Notes: generated by a model from the sequence alone, not told the origin. A stretch of DNA of 64,000 nt from Gemmatimonadaceae bacterium (GCA_019752115.1 JAIEMN010000016.1:1-64000); one strand, 5' to 3'. Shown: positions 7,977 to 16,698, counted from the stretch's first letter. Made by a program: numbers and translations.

Positions 7977-9356
7977 CTAGGCCGTCGCGCCGAGCTCCAA
8001 TCGCAGCATCGATTCCAACGTCGGCCAGCTCCAGGTGAATCCTGCCCGCTGCAGGACCTCGGGGAGGACACGCTGGCTCGCGAGCACGGTGCCGTTGGCC
8101 ATCGCCTCACCAAGAATGATCCGCAGCGCGAAGGCCGGCACAGGCGCGATCGCGGGCCGCCCCAGCACGTGTGCGAGCACCCGGGTGTATTCGGCGTTCG
8201 TGACCGGGTCGGGCGCCACGAGATTCACCGGGCCGGCAATGTCGTCGCGCATGAGGCAGAAGTGCGTCGCGGCAAGATGATCGGCGAGCGCGATCGGACT
8301 GACCCACTGGGTGCCACTGCCGAGCATGCCGCCCACAAACGCCTTGAAGAGAGGCGCCTGCTTGGCCAGCGCGCCGCCAGCGGCGCCTTGCACGATGCCG
8401 GTGCGAAGATGGACCACGCGAATACCCGCGCGCTGTGCCGGTTCGGTCGCGCCCTCCCACGCCTTACCCACGTCGGCCAGAAAGTCGGCGCCAAGCGAGC
8501 TCGATTCACGCAGCACCTCGTCGCCGCGACTGCCGTAGATGCCGATCGCGGAACCCGACAGCAGCACGCGCGGCTTCCGCGACAGCTGGGCGAGGGTGTG
8601 CGCCAACAGCGAGGTGCCTTCCACGCGGCTGTCCCGAATGGCGCGCTGATGCTCGGCGCTCCACCGCTCGGCGATCGAGGCCCCAGCGAGATGAATCACG
8701 GCATCGACGCCTTCGAGCGCGCGCGCGTCGAGCTGGCCACGATGCGGATCCCACGACACATCCACCACGCCAGGGCGCACGGCGCCGCGGCCGATACGGA
8801 CGATCTCGTGGCCCCCGGTGCTCAGAAACGCCGCGAGCTGCGTACCGATGAACCCGGTGGCGCCGGTGATGGCGATGCGCATCGGCGCGCGGTCGGCGAA
8901 TGCCGCGTGGCGGGCGATATCATGCGCCAGGATCGCATGCCGGTAGGCAAAGACACGATCGATGGTGCTCGCGGCAAAGCCCTGCCCGATCTCACCGAGT
9001 GCGCCCAGCGGCAACCGATACGCAATATGGTCTTCGAGCACACTGGCGGATTCGCCATCGGGCTCGAAGGCATGCGTGTGCACCCACGACGCGAACGGAC
9101 CGCTCAACAGGATGTCGCGGAACTGCCGGTTGGGGAGATAATCGCGGTGTTCGAGGCGCCACGTCATGGGCAGCGGGCCCGTGTGCACGCGCAGCTCCAC
9201 GCGCGCGCCGTCGCGAATGCCACCGGTGTGCGACACGACCTCCGGCGAATCCCAGGGTGGCGACATGCGCAGAAAGGCGCCGGGGCGCTCATGCCAGGCG
9301 AAGAGCGTCTCCACCGGAACCGGCACGCGCAGGCGCCGGCGAAACTCGTGCGTCAT
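7977..9356 (-). CDS. TIGR01777-family epimerase with N-terminal SRPBCC domain
   Basis: This is a two-domain protein of 459 residues. Residues 1-155 look like an SRPBCC (START-like) ligand-binding domain. From 159 on there is an SDR epimerase of the TIGR01777 type (SulA/YfcH-like): GATGFIG at 165-171, HLAGASIAERW, the SGSAIGIYG segment, and a C-terminal DUF1731-like tail. The fusion order SRPBCC then epimerase is a known arrangement. Function in this family is poorly defined. No operon partner is evident; alkA follows 35 bases downstream of its start on the same strand. Confidence 0.85.
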   Translation of the reverse strand: MTHEFRRRLRVPVPVETLFAWHERPGAFLRMSPPWDSPEVVSHTGGIRDGARVELRVHTGPLPMTWRLEHRDYLPNRQFRDILLSGPFASWVHTHAFEPDGESASVLEDHIAYRLPLGALGEIGQGFAASTIDRVFAYRHAILAHDIARHAAFADRAPMRIAITGATGFIGTQLAAFLSTGGHEIVRIGRGAVRPGVVDVSWDPHRGQLDARALEGVDAVIHLAGASIAERWSAEHQRAIRDSRVEGTSLLAHTLAQLSRKPRVLLSGSAIGIYGSRGDEVLRESSSLGADFLADVGKAWEGATEPAQRAGIRVVHLRTGIVQGAAGGALAKQAPLFKAFVGGMLGSGTQWVSPIALADHLAATHFCLMRDDIAGPVNLVAPDPVTNAEYTRVLAHVLGRPAIAPVPAFALRIILGEAMANGTVLASQRVLPEVLQRAGFTWSWPTLESMLRLELGATA

Positions 9357-9391
9357 GATCCCTCAAAGCTCAGCCTTCGGCGGCAGCACCG

Positions 9392-10057
9392 TTACCAGCC
9401 GCCCGCGTCCTCCAGATCGAGCACGCGCCAGCAGTACCAACTGGCAACGCTCGCCCACGGGCGCCAGTTCCGCGCGAGCTTCTCGAGTCGCGCCGCATCG
9501 GGCAAGGCCCGGGTCCGGTAAATGCGTTGCGCACCCTTCCGTACGCCGAGATCGAGCACCGGCAGCACATCGGGTCGGCCGAGCCGAAACATGAGGAACA
9601 TCTGCGCCGTCCACGGCCCAATGCCGCGCACCGCCACGAGCGCGTCGATGACGGCCGCATCGCTCAGCGTGTCGATGTGGCCGAGCGGCAGGCGATCATC
9701 GGCCACGTGGGCGGCGAGATCGCGAATGGCGCGCAGCTTGGCAACGGACAGCCCACACCCGCGGAGCAGCGCATCGCTCGCGGCGAGCACGGCCGCAGGC
9801 TCGGGGTGTCCGTCGCTGGCGCCGAGGGCTTCAAGAAACCGCCCGTGAATCGTAGCCGCCGCGCTTCCCGAGAGCTGCTGGTACACGATGGCCCGCGCCA
9901 GATGACCAAAGTGCGTGCCTTCGCGTCGCGGCAAGAGCGTACAGGGGCCCACGCGATCGATCGCCACCGCGAGCTTGGGATCGCGCTCGCGAAGCAGCGC
10001 CACTGCCTCCGTGAGGCGCGCCCGCGTGAGCGGGCGCATCGCGTGGGCCGGTGGCAC
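9392..10057 (-). CDS. alkA: DNA-3-methyladenine glycosylase II
   Basis: This base-excision enzyme removes alkylated bases from DNA. The 221-residue protein belongs to the HhH-GPD superfamily. The helix-hairpin-helix lies at about residues 138-157 (VRGIGPWTAQMF) and the catalytic aspartate is Asp169 in PVLDLGVRKG. The early HLARAIVYQQLS segment is also characteristic. The GTG at 10057 directly abuts the stop of the upstream gene; an ATG at 10039 is an equally likely start, since neither has a clear ribosome-binding site. It lacks the extra N-terminal domain of E. coli AlkA, like many short AlkA proteins. Confidence 0.88.
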   Translation of the reverse strand: MPPAHAMRPLTRARLTEAVALLRERDPKLAVAIDRVGPCTLLPRREGTHFGHLARAIVYQQLSGSAAATIHGRFLEALGASDGHPEPAAVLAASDALLRGCGLSVAKLRAIRDLAAHVADDRLPLGHIDTLSDAAVIDALVAVRGIGPWTAQMFLMFRLGRPDVLPVLDLGVRKGAQRIYRTRALPDAARLEKLARNWRPWASVASWYCWRVLDLEDAGGW

Positions 10058-10639
10058 TTACATGCTCAAGCTGAACATGATGTGCGCCTTGGGCGTGCCG
10101 GGCAGCATCAACCACGGCTGCTTGTCCGACGGCGACGCCGAGAGCCCCGTGCTCTGCGGGGTCGCGAAGGGGACATACACCACGAACAGTTGATTGCCGT
10201 TCTTCACCGTACCGGTCTTGGCATCAAAGCTGTCGGCAAAGACCTGGTACAGCGCCGCCGGCTGCGCGGGCATCTTGAGCTTGCCGGCCTTCACTTCGGC
10301 AAAGCGCGCCGTGTCGACCTTGGCACCGGTCGTGCCCGAGGCCCGCAGCTCGCGGCCACGCGCCATGAACGGTTCCATCGTGTCGGCATAGCACGACGTG
10401 TGGAACTTCTCCTCTGCCGGATCATCGGCGAGGCAGAGCATGCCGTTCTTGGAGGGGCGGAGCAGTTCGAGCTTTCCGGCGGTCTTGTATCCCATGACGC
10501 CAGCCCCGTCGCGCATCTCCTTGGGGAGCGGCAGCACGGCACCGGTGATCTGGTCCGCCACCGGCGTCTGGGCCGGGGCGAGAGCGGGGAGCGCACACAG
10601 GGCGACGAGGGCCCCGGCGGAAATGGCGGACAAGCGCAT
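10058..10639 (-). CDS. secreted protein of unknown function
   Basis: This 193-residue protein begins with a clear signal peptide (SAISAGALVALCALPALAPAQ, cleavage after residue 22-24). The mature part has two cysteines in GMLCLADDP and HTSCYAD that could form a disulfide, then no recognisable motif. AGGAA upstream of the ATG at 10639 supports the start. It abuts alkA (stop TAA directly before the GTG start), so the two may be co-transcribed, but a functional link is not obvious. I do not recognise the family. Confidence 0.7.
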   Translation of the reverse strand: MRLSAISAGALVALCALPALAPAQTPVADQITGAVLPLPKEMRDGAGVMGYKTAGKLELLRPSKNGMLCLADDPAEEKFHTSCYADTMEPFMARGRELRASGTTGAKVDTARFAEVKAGKLKMPAQPAALYQVFADSFDAKTGTVKNGNQLFVVYVPFATPQSTGLSASPSDKQPWLMLPGTPKAHIMFSLSM

Positions 10640-10697
10640 CGGAATTCCTGGGAAAGTCGGGCGGGAAGGTTGTGCCGGATGGGGCAAGCCGTATTCT

Positions 10698-11375
10698 ATG
10701 ACCCGTATGGGCACTTCGACACATGCGGTCACCGATCCATCCCTGATTCGCTTCGCCCGGGGGCTGTCGCACGACCTGAACAACTACGCGACGGTGGTCC
10801 GCACGTATAGCGAGCTGCTGCTGGCGGACCTGCCGCCCGACTCGCCCTCGCGGGCGGATGTCGAGGAGATCCAGCGCGCCGCTGAGGGCATGGTGGCGTA
10901 CATCCAGCGCGTGACCCGCTTTTCGCGGGCGAGCATGATGCGCCGGGGGCCGGTGTCCGTTGACGAGACGCTGAGCGACGTCGCAAGTGCGGCCATGGCC
11001 GAATGCGCGGGCCGCCAGTTCGTTGTGCAGATGGCTAGCGGCGCGACGGTGCACACGGATGCGCCATGGTTCCGGGATGTGGTGCTGGAGCTCCTCCGCA
11101 ATGCCCACGAGGCGGCGCCGGTCGGTACCCCGGTGCGGGTGGAGGCTCGGGCAACCGCCGAGACAGTGTCGATCCGCGTCTGCGACATGGGCCCGGGCCC
11201 CGGCACGGAGGCAGGCGATTCGTTCGAGCCGTTCACCAGCACCAAGCAGGGGGTGCGCGGTGCCGGTCAGGGGCTGGCGATGGCGCTGGCCTTCGCCCTG
11301 GCGTGTGAAGGTGAACTGGAGATCATGCACGAAGGCGACGAAACGGTCGCCGTGCTGACTCTCCCCCGGATGTAG
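10698..11375 (+). CDS. small soluble sensor histidine kinase
   Basis: This 225-residue cytosolic kinase has no sensory domain. The phospho-acceptor is His25 in LSHDLNNY, followed by the dimerisation helices. The ATPase has an N box (LLRNAHEA, Asn135), a G1 box (CDMGPGPG), an F box (FEPFTSTKQG) and a G2 box (GAGQGLAMA). It starts near 10698 (ATG, possibly 10707), 58 bases from the divergent exported-protein gene. No response regulator is adjacent, so its partner is unknown. A scaffold or cofactor protein may supply its sensing function. Confidence 0.82.
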   Translation: MTRMGTSTHAVTDPSLIRFARGLSHDLNNYATVVRTYSELLLADLPPDSPSRADVEEIQRAAEGMVAYIQRVTRFSRASMMRRGPVSVDETLSDVASAAMAECAGRQFVVQMASGATVHTDAPWFRDVVLELLRNAHEAAPVGTPVRVEARATAETVSIRVCDMGPGPGTEAGDSFEPFTSTKQGVRGAGQGLAMALAFALACEGELEIMHEGDETVAVLTLPRM

Positions 11376-11399
11376 CGCACGGTCACGCCACCGGGCGGG

Positions 11400-12434
11400 T
11401 CAGCGCACGGTGCCCTTGATCGCAACGCGCGCCGACAGCCAGACGGCCTGCGGTGTGAGGACCAGCGAATCGGGGGTGGCCGAGAGGAGCAGTTTGGTGC
11501 CGGCGATCGGGACCGCGCCGTCGATCGCGATGGGCACCCGCACCGCACGGAAGAACCGCTGCGGAATGCGCACTTCGAAACCGCGCCCGACCAGTTCGAG
11601 GATGCGGGCTTCGACGCCGGCCTTCTCCACCGCGAAGTTGCACAGCCGGCCCTGCGAGGTGAGGAGCGTTTCGAGCGCCGCCACCGAGCGGGCTGATGGC
11701 TTCACCATGAGACGCATCGACAGATCGGGGAACGTCGGGATGATGCGCAGGCCATCGGTCGCGGCCCGCAGTCGCAGATAACCGCGCGCTTCGTACTGGG
11801 CCGGCGCGACGGTGCCCTCGATCGGTTGCTCGGTCTGCACATCCTTGCAGACGCCATTGGCGAGCCCGGTGGCGTCCCAGGTGAACTGCGCCGTGCCCCG
11901 TCCGGTGCCCCCTTCGAGACGCACCGGCAGCGTGATGTCGATCCGATCCGCGCGCGCCGCGTCGCGGGCGACGGTGAGGCGCGGCGTGCCCGAGGCGAGG
12001 CGCCCCTGCACATCGGCGAGGGAGAGCCGCAGCGTGTAGCGCCCCACGTTGCGGCGCCCAAAGAAGCGCAGCGACGCTTTCACGTCGCCGGCCTTCTGCA
12101 CGGTGAGGTTGCGCAAATGGACATCCACCGCGCTGAACCAGCCGCGCATGATGTCGCGTGCCAGCGCCTGCACGAAGGGCGTGGGCAGCGCGAGCAGCAC
12201 ATCGCCCGTCGGGCGCCGATCGAGGAGGTCGCGCGTGCGTTCGATGCCCACCACGTGCTCCTGCAGCGAATCACGTTCGCTGCGCAGCCGCAGGATCTCC
12301 TGTTCGAGCTGCCGCGGATCGGTGGAAAGCGCCGGTGCGCGATACCACCAGATGACGCCGGCGGTGGTCGCTGCCGTCAGCACCGTGCCGGTCACGGCCA
12401 GCGTGATGACCCAGCGGGCGATCCGGCGCTTCAC
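11400..12434 (-). CDS. membrane-anchored protein of unknown function with coiled coil
   Basis: This 344-residue protein has one N-terminal transmembrane helix (about 8-30). A predicted short coiled coil (QLEQEILRLRSERDSLQEHV) follows, then a long beta-rich part. The C-terminal region (residues 240-340) repeats strands such as RVPIAIDGAVPIAGTKLLL, giving the look of a lipid- or envelope-associated beta protein. It follows the lipoprotein gene at 12457 by 22 bases, so the two are probably an operon, and both carry similar beta-strand repeats. I do not recognise a named family. Confidence 0.65.
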   Translation of the reverse strand: MKRRIARWVITLAVTGTVLTAATTAGVIWWYRAPALSTDPRQLEQEILRLRSERDSLQEHVVGIERTRDLLDRRPTGDVLLALPTPFVQALARDIMRGWFSAVDVHLRNLTVQKAGDVKASLRFFGRRNVGRYTLRLSLADVQGRLASGTPRLTVARDAARADRIDITLPVRLEGGTGRGTAQFTWDATGLANGVCKDVQTEQPIEGTVAPAQYEARGYLRLRAATDGLRIIPTFPDLSMRLMVKPSARSVAALETLLTSQGRLCNFAVEKAGVEARILELVGRGFEVRIPQRFFRAVRVPIAIDGAVPIAGTKLLLSATPDSLVLTPQAVWLSARVAIKGTVR

Positions 12435-12456
12435 GGGGCCGCCTGCCCGCGCGCGC

Positions 12457-13185
12457 TCATGGCATCACCGTGAGCAACGGCCCGCGCTCCACGTGCAGCA
12501 CGACCGTGAGCCGATTGCGGTAGGCGAGCACGCGGCTCGCGCGCATGGACAGCGCTGCCCGCGCCGGCTGCACGGTCAGTGCCCCTTCCGGGCCGAAGCC
12601 CGGCAGGTTGAGCGCCCGATCCAGCCGCACCGGGAGCGTCAGCTCCGGCAGCGCCGCACTGAGCTGCGGCAGCGCGCGGTCCACCACGATCTGCAGCAGG
12701 GCAATGGCGGTCCCGTCGAGCGCATACGGCACCCCGCGCGGCGACGCGAGGGTGGCTTCATCGAGCCGAATGTTTGCGTGCAGCGCCTCGGCGCTGTCCA
12801 CCCGGAAGCGCTCGAGCGCCCCGCTCAGCTCGAGATTTGCCGCCGCGCGCGGAAAGGTCTGTCGTACCACCGTGCCGCGAATCACCACGCGCGCCACGTT
12901 GCCACGAAACGCGAGCGTCACCCCCGTCAGTTGCGCCTGCACCTGCCCCGCGAGCGACACATCGATCGGCAGCGACGCCGACAACACCGTGCGCAACACC
13001 GAGTCGCTGACGCTGAGCACGATCGCGTTCGAATCGGCCAGGAGGCCGCGCGTCATCACCGTATCGAGCGCGCGGAAGCCGGCAATCTCCCGCTGCAGCT
13101 GAGCCCGCTCGGCGAGCATGGCGCGCGTACGCTCGTCGGAGCGACAGGCGGCCAGCAGCACGAGGAGGGCGGCGAGACGGCGCAT
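12457..13185 (-). CDS. lipoprotein of unknown function
   Basis: This 242-residue protein starts with a lipoprotein signal (LLVLLAAC, Cys14), then a short helical stretch and a beta-rich body with repeated strands (FRGNVARVVIRGTVV). Its composition and strand pattern resemble the downstream membrane protein at 11400-12434, suggesting they act together in the envelope. Directly upstream lies the CGTATACG palindrome (13204-13370), which may end the cheB transcript or regulate this pair. Function is unknown. Confidence 0.65.
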   Translation of the reverse strand: MRRLAALLVLLAACRSDERTRAMLAERAQLQREIAGFRALDTVMTRGLLADSNAIVLSVSDSVLRTVLSASLPIDVSLAGQVQAQLTGVTLAFRGNVARVVIRGTVVRQTFPRAAANLELSGALERFRVDSAEALHANIRLDEATLASPRGVPYALDGTAIALLQIVVDRALPQLSAALPELTLPVRLDRALNLPGFGPEGALTVQPARAALSMRASRVLAYRNRLTVVLHVERGPLLTVMP

Positions 13186-13203
13186 GGGGAGGAATCTACG
13201 GGG

Positions 13204-13370
13204 CGTATACGAGACGCGTATACGACCAGCGTATACGACACGCGTAGACGTGAGCGGGAATGGCGGCGGTACGGAACGGCGAAGGCGCAGCCGAGCCTGC
13301 TGCTCGTCTGCGCCTCATGTATACGGTGTCCGTATCCGATCACGTATACGCTGTTCGTATACGCGTCTCG
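13204..13370. repeat. nested palindrome with 13-bp-phased CGTATACG units
   Basis: Left array: CGTATACG at 13204, 13217 and 13230, with CGTAGACG at 13243, exactly 13 bases apart. Right array: TGTATACG at 13318, CGTATCCG at 13331, CGTATACG at 13343 and 13356, spaced 13, 12 and 13. The 28 bases at 13210-13237 and 13343-13370 are reverse complements with one mismatch. Between them is a second hairpin: arms 13284-13296 and 13302-13314 with one mismatch and a 5-base loop. The element fills the gap between cheB and the lipoprotein gene. It could be a terminator-like structure, a protein-binding array, or both. Confidence 0.85.
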
Positions 13371-13373
13371 CCG

Positions 13374-14471
13374 TTATCCCTTCGCCGCCACCTGCCGCAA
13401 CAGCGCATCCGCCACACGGTCCAGCGGCAACACGTCCACCGCGGCATCCAGCTTCACCGCTTCGCGCGGCATGCCGTACACGACGCACGTTTCCTCGTTC
13501 TGCGCCACCGTGTACGCGCCGGCTTCGCGCATGGCGAGCAGCCCCTTGGCCCCATCGGCACCCATACCGGTGAGGATGGCCCCGACAGCGTTGCGACCGG
13601 CGCTGCGGGCGACGCTCTGGAAGAGCACGTCCACCGCGGGGCGCTGGTGATGCACCTTCGGGCCGTCCTTGATGCGGACCACCCAGCGCGCGCCGCTCGC
13701 CTGCAGGAGCATGTGCTTGCCGCCAGGCGCCACGAGAGCGAGGCCGGGGACGACGTAGTCGCCGTCCTGCGCTTCCTGCACGCGAATGGCGCACACCTGG
13801 TTCAGGCGATCGGCGAAGCTCTTCGTGAAGTGCTCCGGCATGTGCTGCACGATCACGGTGCCCGGCGCGTCGACCGGGAAGCCGCGCAGCACCTTTTCGA
13901 GGGCCTGCGTGCCGCCGGTGGAGGCGCCCAGCGCGATCAGCTTGTTGGTCGCGTCGAACGTGGCGATGGCCGGCCCCTTCACCATGGCCGGCGTATCGGG
14001 GAGATCGACCCGCTTGGCTACGCGCGCGTGCGAGGCGGCGCGCACGGCGCGCACCAGGTCCTCGGTCACGTCGGGCGTGGCCATTGAGGCGCCGGGCTTC
14101 GCCACCACGTCCACCGCGCCCAGCGAGAGCGCGCGGAGCGCCGTCTCGCTGTGCTTGGGGGTGAGCGAGCTGCAGATCACCACCGGGATCGGGAAATGCT
14201 TCATCAACTTGGACAGGAAGCTGAGCCCGTCCATGCGCGGCATTTCAATGTCCAGCGTGATCACATCCGGGCGCAGCTGCACAATGCGCTCGCGCGCGAC
14301 GTACGGGTCGGTGGCGGTGCCCACGACCTCGATATCGTCGTGCTTCTGCAGCGCCTCCGACAGGATGCGCCGCACGAGGGCGGAATCGTCCACGACCAGC
14401 ACGCGAATCACACCGGTCCGCTGAAGCGGAGCGGCAGTGCCAAGGCCAGCCGGGGACAGAAGAGTGCTCAC
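13374..14471 (-). CDS. cheB: chemotaxis response regulator protein-glutamate methylesterase
   Basis: CheB removes methyl groups from (and deamidates) chemoreceptors once phosphorylated by CheA. The 365-residue protein has an N-terminal receiver domain (Asp28/Asp29, phospho-acceptor Asp74 in LDIEMPRMDG) and a C-terminal methylesterase with the triad Ser184 (GASTGG), His210 (QHMP) and Asp306 (GMGADG). The GTG at 14471 fits; no upstream in-frame ATG is convincing. It is the last gene of the chemotaxis run cheW-cheR-cheD-cheY-cheX-cheB. No receptor (MCP) gene is in the window. Confidence 0.93.
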   Translation of the reverse strand: MSTLLSPAGLGTAAPLQRTGVIRVLVVDDSALVRRILSEALQKHDDIEVVGTATDPYVARERIVQLRPDVITLDIEMPRMDGLSFLSKLMKHFPIPVVICSSLTPKHSETALRALSLGAVDVVAKPGASMATPDVTEDLVRAVRAASHARVAKRVDLPDTPAMVKGPAIATFDATNKLIALGASTGGTQALEKVLRGFPVDAPGTVIVQHMPEHFTKSFADRLNQVCAIRVQEAQDGDYVVPGLALVAPGGKHMLLQASGARWVVRIKDGPKVHHQRPAVDVLFQSVARSAGRNAVGAILTGMGADGAKGLLAMREAGAYTVAQNEETCVVYGMPREAVKLDAAVDVLPLDRVADALLRQVAAKG

Positions 14472-14484
14472 GACAGCGTGCTCA

Positions 14485-14934
14485 CTAGAAGATGAAAAGC
14501 GTGGCTTCGGCGCGGCCCTGGTCCACGCCGACCTGCACCGACGCCGTCGGCGCATCGTCCTCGCGCATCGGCAGCTCGCCGCCAAGGTGGAGATTCGGCG
14601 CCGCCAGATTGAACACCGCATCCGCGCCACCAATGAGGGGCAGCACGTGTCCGCAGATGACATTCGCCAGCTCGCCCAGCGCATCGCGCTGCAGCGCCGA
14701 CGGGCGCGTGTCATCGGCGCCCAGCATGTTGTTCGCCACCTCGGGGAGAATCGCGGACGATGCGCGCAGCACGAGCCGCCCGGTCATCGGACCCCGGAAC
14801 TCCACCGACGCGGCGACATCGAGGGGCGCGGCCGCCTGCTCCGCCGAGAGCTCCGTCTCGGGGAACAGCATGGCCAGCTCCTCAAAAGTCGCTGTCGTCG
14901 CCTGCGACAGGGACTGGACCGTAGTACTCGACAT
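14485..14934 (-). CDS. cheX: CheX/CheC-type CheY-P phosphatase
   Basis: This 149-residue protein has the single-active-site pattern of the CheC/FliY/CheX family: Glu88 and Asn91 in GELANVICGH (E-X2-N), the residues that orient water for CheY-P hydrolysis. It should therefore remove phosphate from a CheY, most simply the receiver encoded directly upstream. The ATG at 14934 lies 53 bases inside that gene and has GGGAG seven bases before it, so the overlap looks real. With CheZ at 19746 this gives two dephosphorylation routes in one cluster. Confidence 0.8.
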   Translation of the reverse strand: MSSTTVQSLSQATTATFEELAMLFPETELSAEQAAAPLDVAASVEFRGPMTGRLVLRASSAILPEVANNMLGADDTRPSALQRDALGELANVICGHVLPLIGGADAVFNLAAPNLHLGGELPMREDDAPTASVQVGVDQGRAEATLFIF

Positions 14935-15310
14935 CAGTGACTCCCGTAACGCGGAGGATATTGTCGCGCAGGGTCTCCGGCGCGAACGGCTTGCGAACGA
15001 TGGTGGCCCCGAGTTCCTGCAGGTTCTGCAGGCGTGTCTCGCTGCCTTCGGTGGAGACGACGATGACCGGCAACTGCTCCGTGTCGGGATTGCCGCGCAC
15101 GCGACGCAGCATCTCCTCGCCGTTCATCACCGGCATGTTGATGTCCAGCAGCAGCAGGTCCACCCACTGCTCCTGCAGGACGTGAAGGCCCTCCTCGCCG
15201 TTGCCGGCCTCGAGGACCTGCCCGAGCGGCACGCCGCTCATGCGCAGGGTCCGCACGACCATCTGCCGCATGACGGCACTGTCGTCGACCACGAGTACGT
15301 TGAATGCCAT
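14882..15310 (-). CDS. cheY: CheY-like response regulator (single receiver domain)
   Basis: This 142-residue stand-alone receiver has Asp9 and Asp10 in VVDDSAV, phospho-acceptor Asp56 in LLDINMP, Thr87 in VVSTEG and Lys107 in VRKPF. A roughly 20-residue C-terminal tail follows the receiver and is encoded by the stretch that overlaps cheX. It differs from the CheY at 20435 (GMP/DWNMP context), so the cluster has two receivers. This one lies in the cheD-cheX neighbourhood and is probably the CheX substrate or a CheC/CheD-style adaptation regulator rather than the switch-binding CheY. Confidence 0.88.
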   Translation of the reverse strand: MAFNVLVVDDSAVMRQMVVRTLRMSGVPLGQVLEAGNGEEGLHVLQEQWVDLLLLDINMPVMNGEEMLRRVRGNPDTEQLPVIVVSTEGSETRLQNLQELGATIVRKPFAPETLRDNILRVTGVTDVEYYGPVPVAGDDSDF

Positions 15311-15319
15311 AGGTCGCTC

Positions 15320-15832
15320 TCAGAGCTTGCTTTCAGTGCCGTTGATCTTGAGCGTGACCTCGCCACTGGCGACGTCCACCCACATGGTGCGCGACGTTTG
15401 CACGCCCCCCGTGTCGTGCGCATGCACGAGCACGTTGTTCTTCCAGAGCAGCTTGCGCAGGGCGATCATGTTGCGCTTGCCGATCTGGAAGCGGTCGTCC
15501 TCCTCACGCGCGCCCTGGTGGGCGCCGCCCGCCACCTTCACCTGCATGCGTTCCTTCTTGGCGCCCAGCTTGTAGCACTCCTTGAACAGGAGCGGAACGC
15601 CGCTGTCCACGAACATGGCCGGTTTGTCGGCCATCTTCTGCGGATCGATCGTGCCCGTCGGCAGCATCACATGCAGCAGCCCGGCCACGCCCGCCACGGG
15701 ATCGTGCACCACGATCCCGAGGCAGCTGCCCAGCGCGTACGTGATCAGCCGCTCACCGGCCACGTTCGAGACCTTGAGATCCGCCACACCGACGACGCGC
15801 TCCGAGGCGCGAGAAGAGACGGTGGTTCCCAT
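15320..15832 (-). CDS. cheD: chemoreceptor glutamine deamidase
   Basis: CheD deamidates glutamines on chemoreceptors and in many bacteria is regulated by CheC. The 170-residue protein keeps the catalytic set: Cys37 in ALGSCLG, His54 in LLHVML and Thr31, with the same spacings as Cys27-His44-Thr21 of Thermotoga CheD. It lies between cheR and the second cheY, one base after cheR's stop region, so translation is probably coupled. Confidence 0.92.
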   Translation of the reverse strand: MGTTVSSRASERVVGVADLKVSNVAGERLITYALGSCLGIVVHDPVAGVAGLLHVMLPTGTIDPQKMADKPAMFVDSGVPLLFKECYKLGAKKERMQVKVAGGAHQGAREEDDRFQIGKRNMIALRKLLWKNNVLVHAHDTGGVQTSRTMWVDVASGEVTLKINGTESKL

Positions 15833-15833
15833 G

Positions 15834-16670
15834 CTACTTCACGTAGACGGCCGGCATGACATACCGGAACTTGTGATTCAATCCCGTGAGGCTCTCGGAA
15901 TGCCCCACGAACAGATGGCCACCAGGCCGCAGGAGCGCCCAGTAGCGCTCGACCAACTGCTGCTGCGTGGCTTTGTCGAAATAGATCATGACATTGCGAC
16001 AGAGGATGGCGTCGAACGGCCCCTTCATGGGCCATTGCTCCATCAGATTCAACTTGGCGAAATGCACCAGACGCCGGAGCGACTGATTCGCCTCATAGGC
16101 CGGGCGACCGCCAGCGTCGGCTTTCTTCACCCAATACTTGCTCAGCCAGGCATTCGGGACATCCGCCATGTGCTCGGCGGGATACACGGCGGCCTTGGCC
16201 GTCGCCAGCACCCGATGACTGATGTCGGTGGCCAGGATCCGCACGTCGCGCTTGCCGATGTCGCTGAACCCTTCGTTCGCGAGCATCGCCAGCGTGTACG
16301 GTTCCTCGCCGGAGGAACAGCCGGCACTCCAGATGCGGACCGGTCCGGTCAGCGTCGGAAAGACGCTGTCGCGCAGGAAGTCAAAGTGCGACGCCTCACG
16401 CAGAAAGCTGGTCTTGTTCGTCGTGAGCGCATCGATCATCTCGGCGAACTCCTTCTTCGACGGCTCCTGCTCCACGAAGGAGAGGTAGGCATCGAAGTCG
16501 GGGAGCCCGAGCTTCCGCAGGCGCTTGGTCAGGCGGGCCCGGACGAGCCCCTCCTTCCCTTCGCGCATGCGGATACCGGCGTGATCGTGCAGCAGGCGCG
16601 TGATGCGCGCGAACTGCGCGGCCGTGAGCTCACACTCCGCGAACAGGGCGGAGGCGTGTGGCGCGGTCAT
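15834..16670 (-). CDS. cheR: chemoreceptor glutamate methyltransferase
   Basis: CheR methylates chemoreceptor glutamates with S-adenosylmethionine, opposing CheB. The 278-residue protein has the N-terminal CheR helical domain, the TTNKTSFLRE segment (83-92), the SAM-binding SAGCSSGEEPYTLAM (115-129) and the LCRNVMIYF motif near residue 225. No TPR extension is present. It sits 28 bases downstream of cheW on the same strand. Confidence 0.94.
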   Translation of the reverse strand: MTAPHASALFAECELTAAQFARITRLLHDHAGIRMREGKEGLVRARLTKRLRKLGLPDFDAYLSFVEQEPSKKEFAEMIDALTTNKTSFLREASHFDFLRDSVFPTLTGPVRIWSAGCSSGEEPYTLAMLANEGFSDIGKRDVRILATDISHRVLATAKAAVYPAEHMADVPNAWLSKYWVKKADAGGRPAYEANQSLRRLVHFAKLNLMEQWPMKGPFDAILCRNVMIYFDKATQQQLVERYWALLRPGGHLFVGHSESLTGLNHKFRYVMPAVYVK

Positions 16671-16698
16671 GGAACGGTCCCGCGAAAGAGGAATCGAC

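Noticed and set aside
13190-13375. CRISPR-like periodic repeats
   Set aside because: The period is 13 bases with self-palindromic units and no spacers of 30 bases. No cas gene is present.
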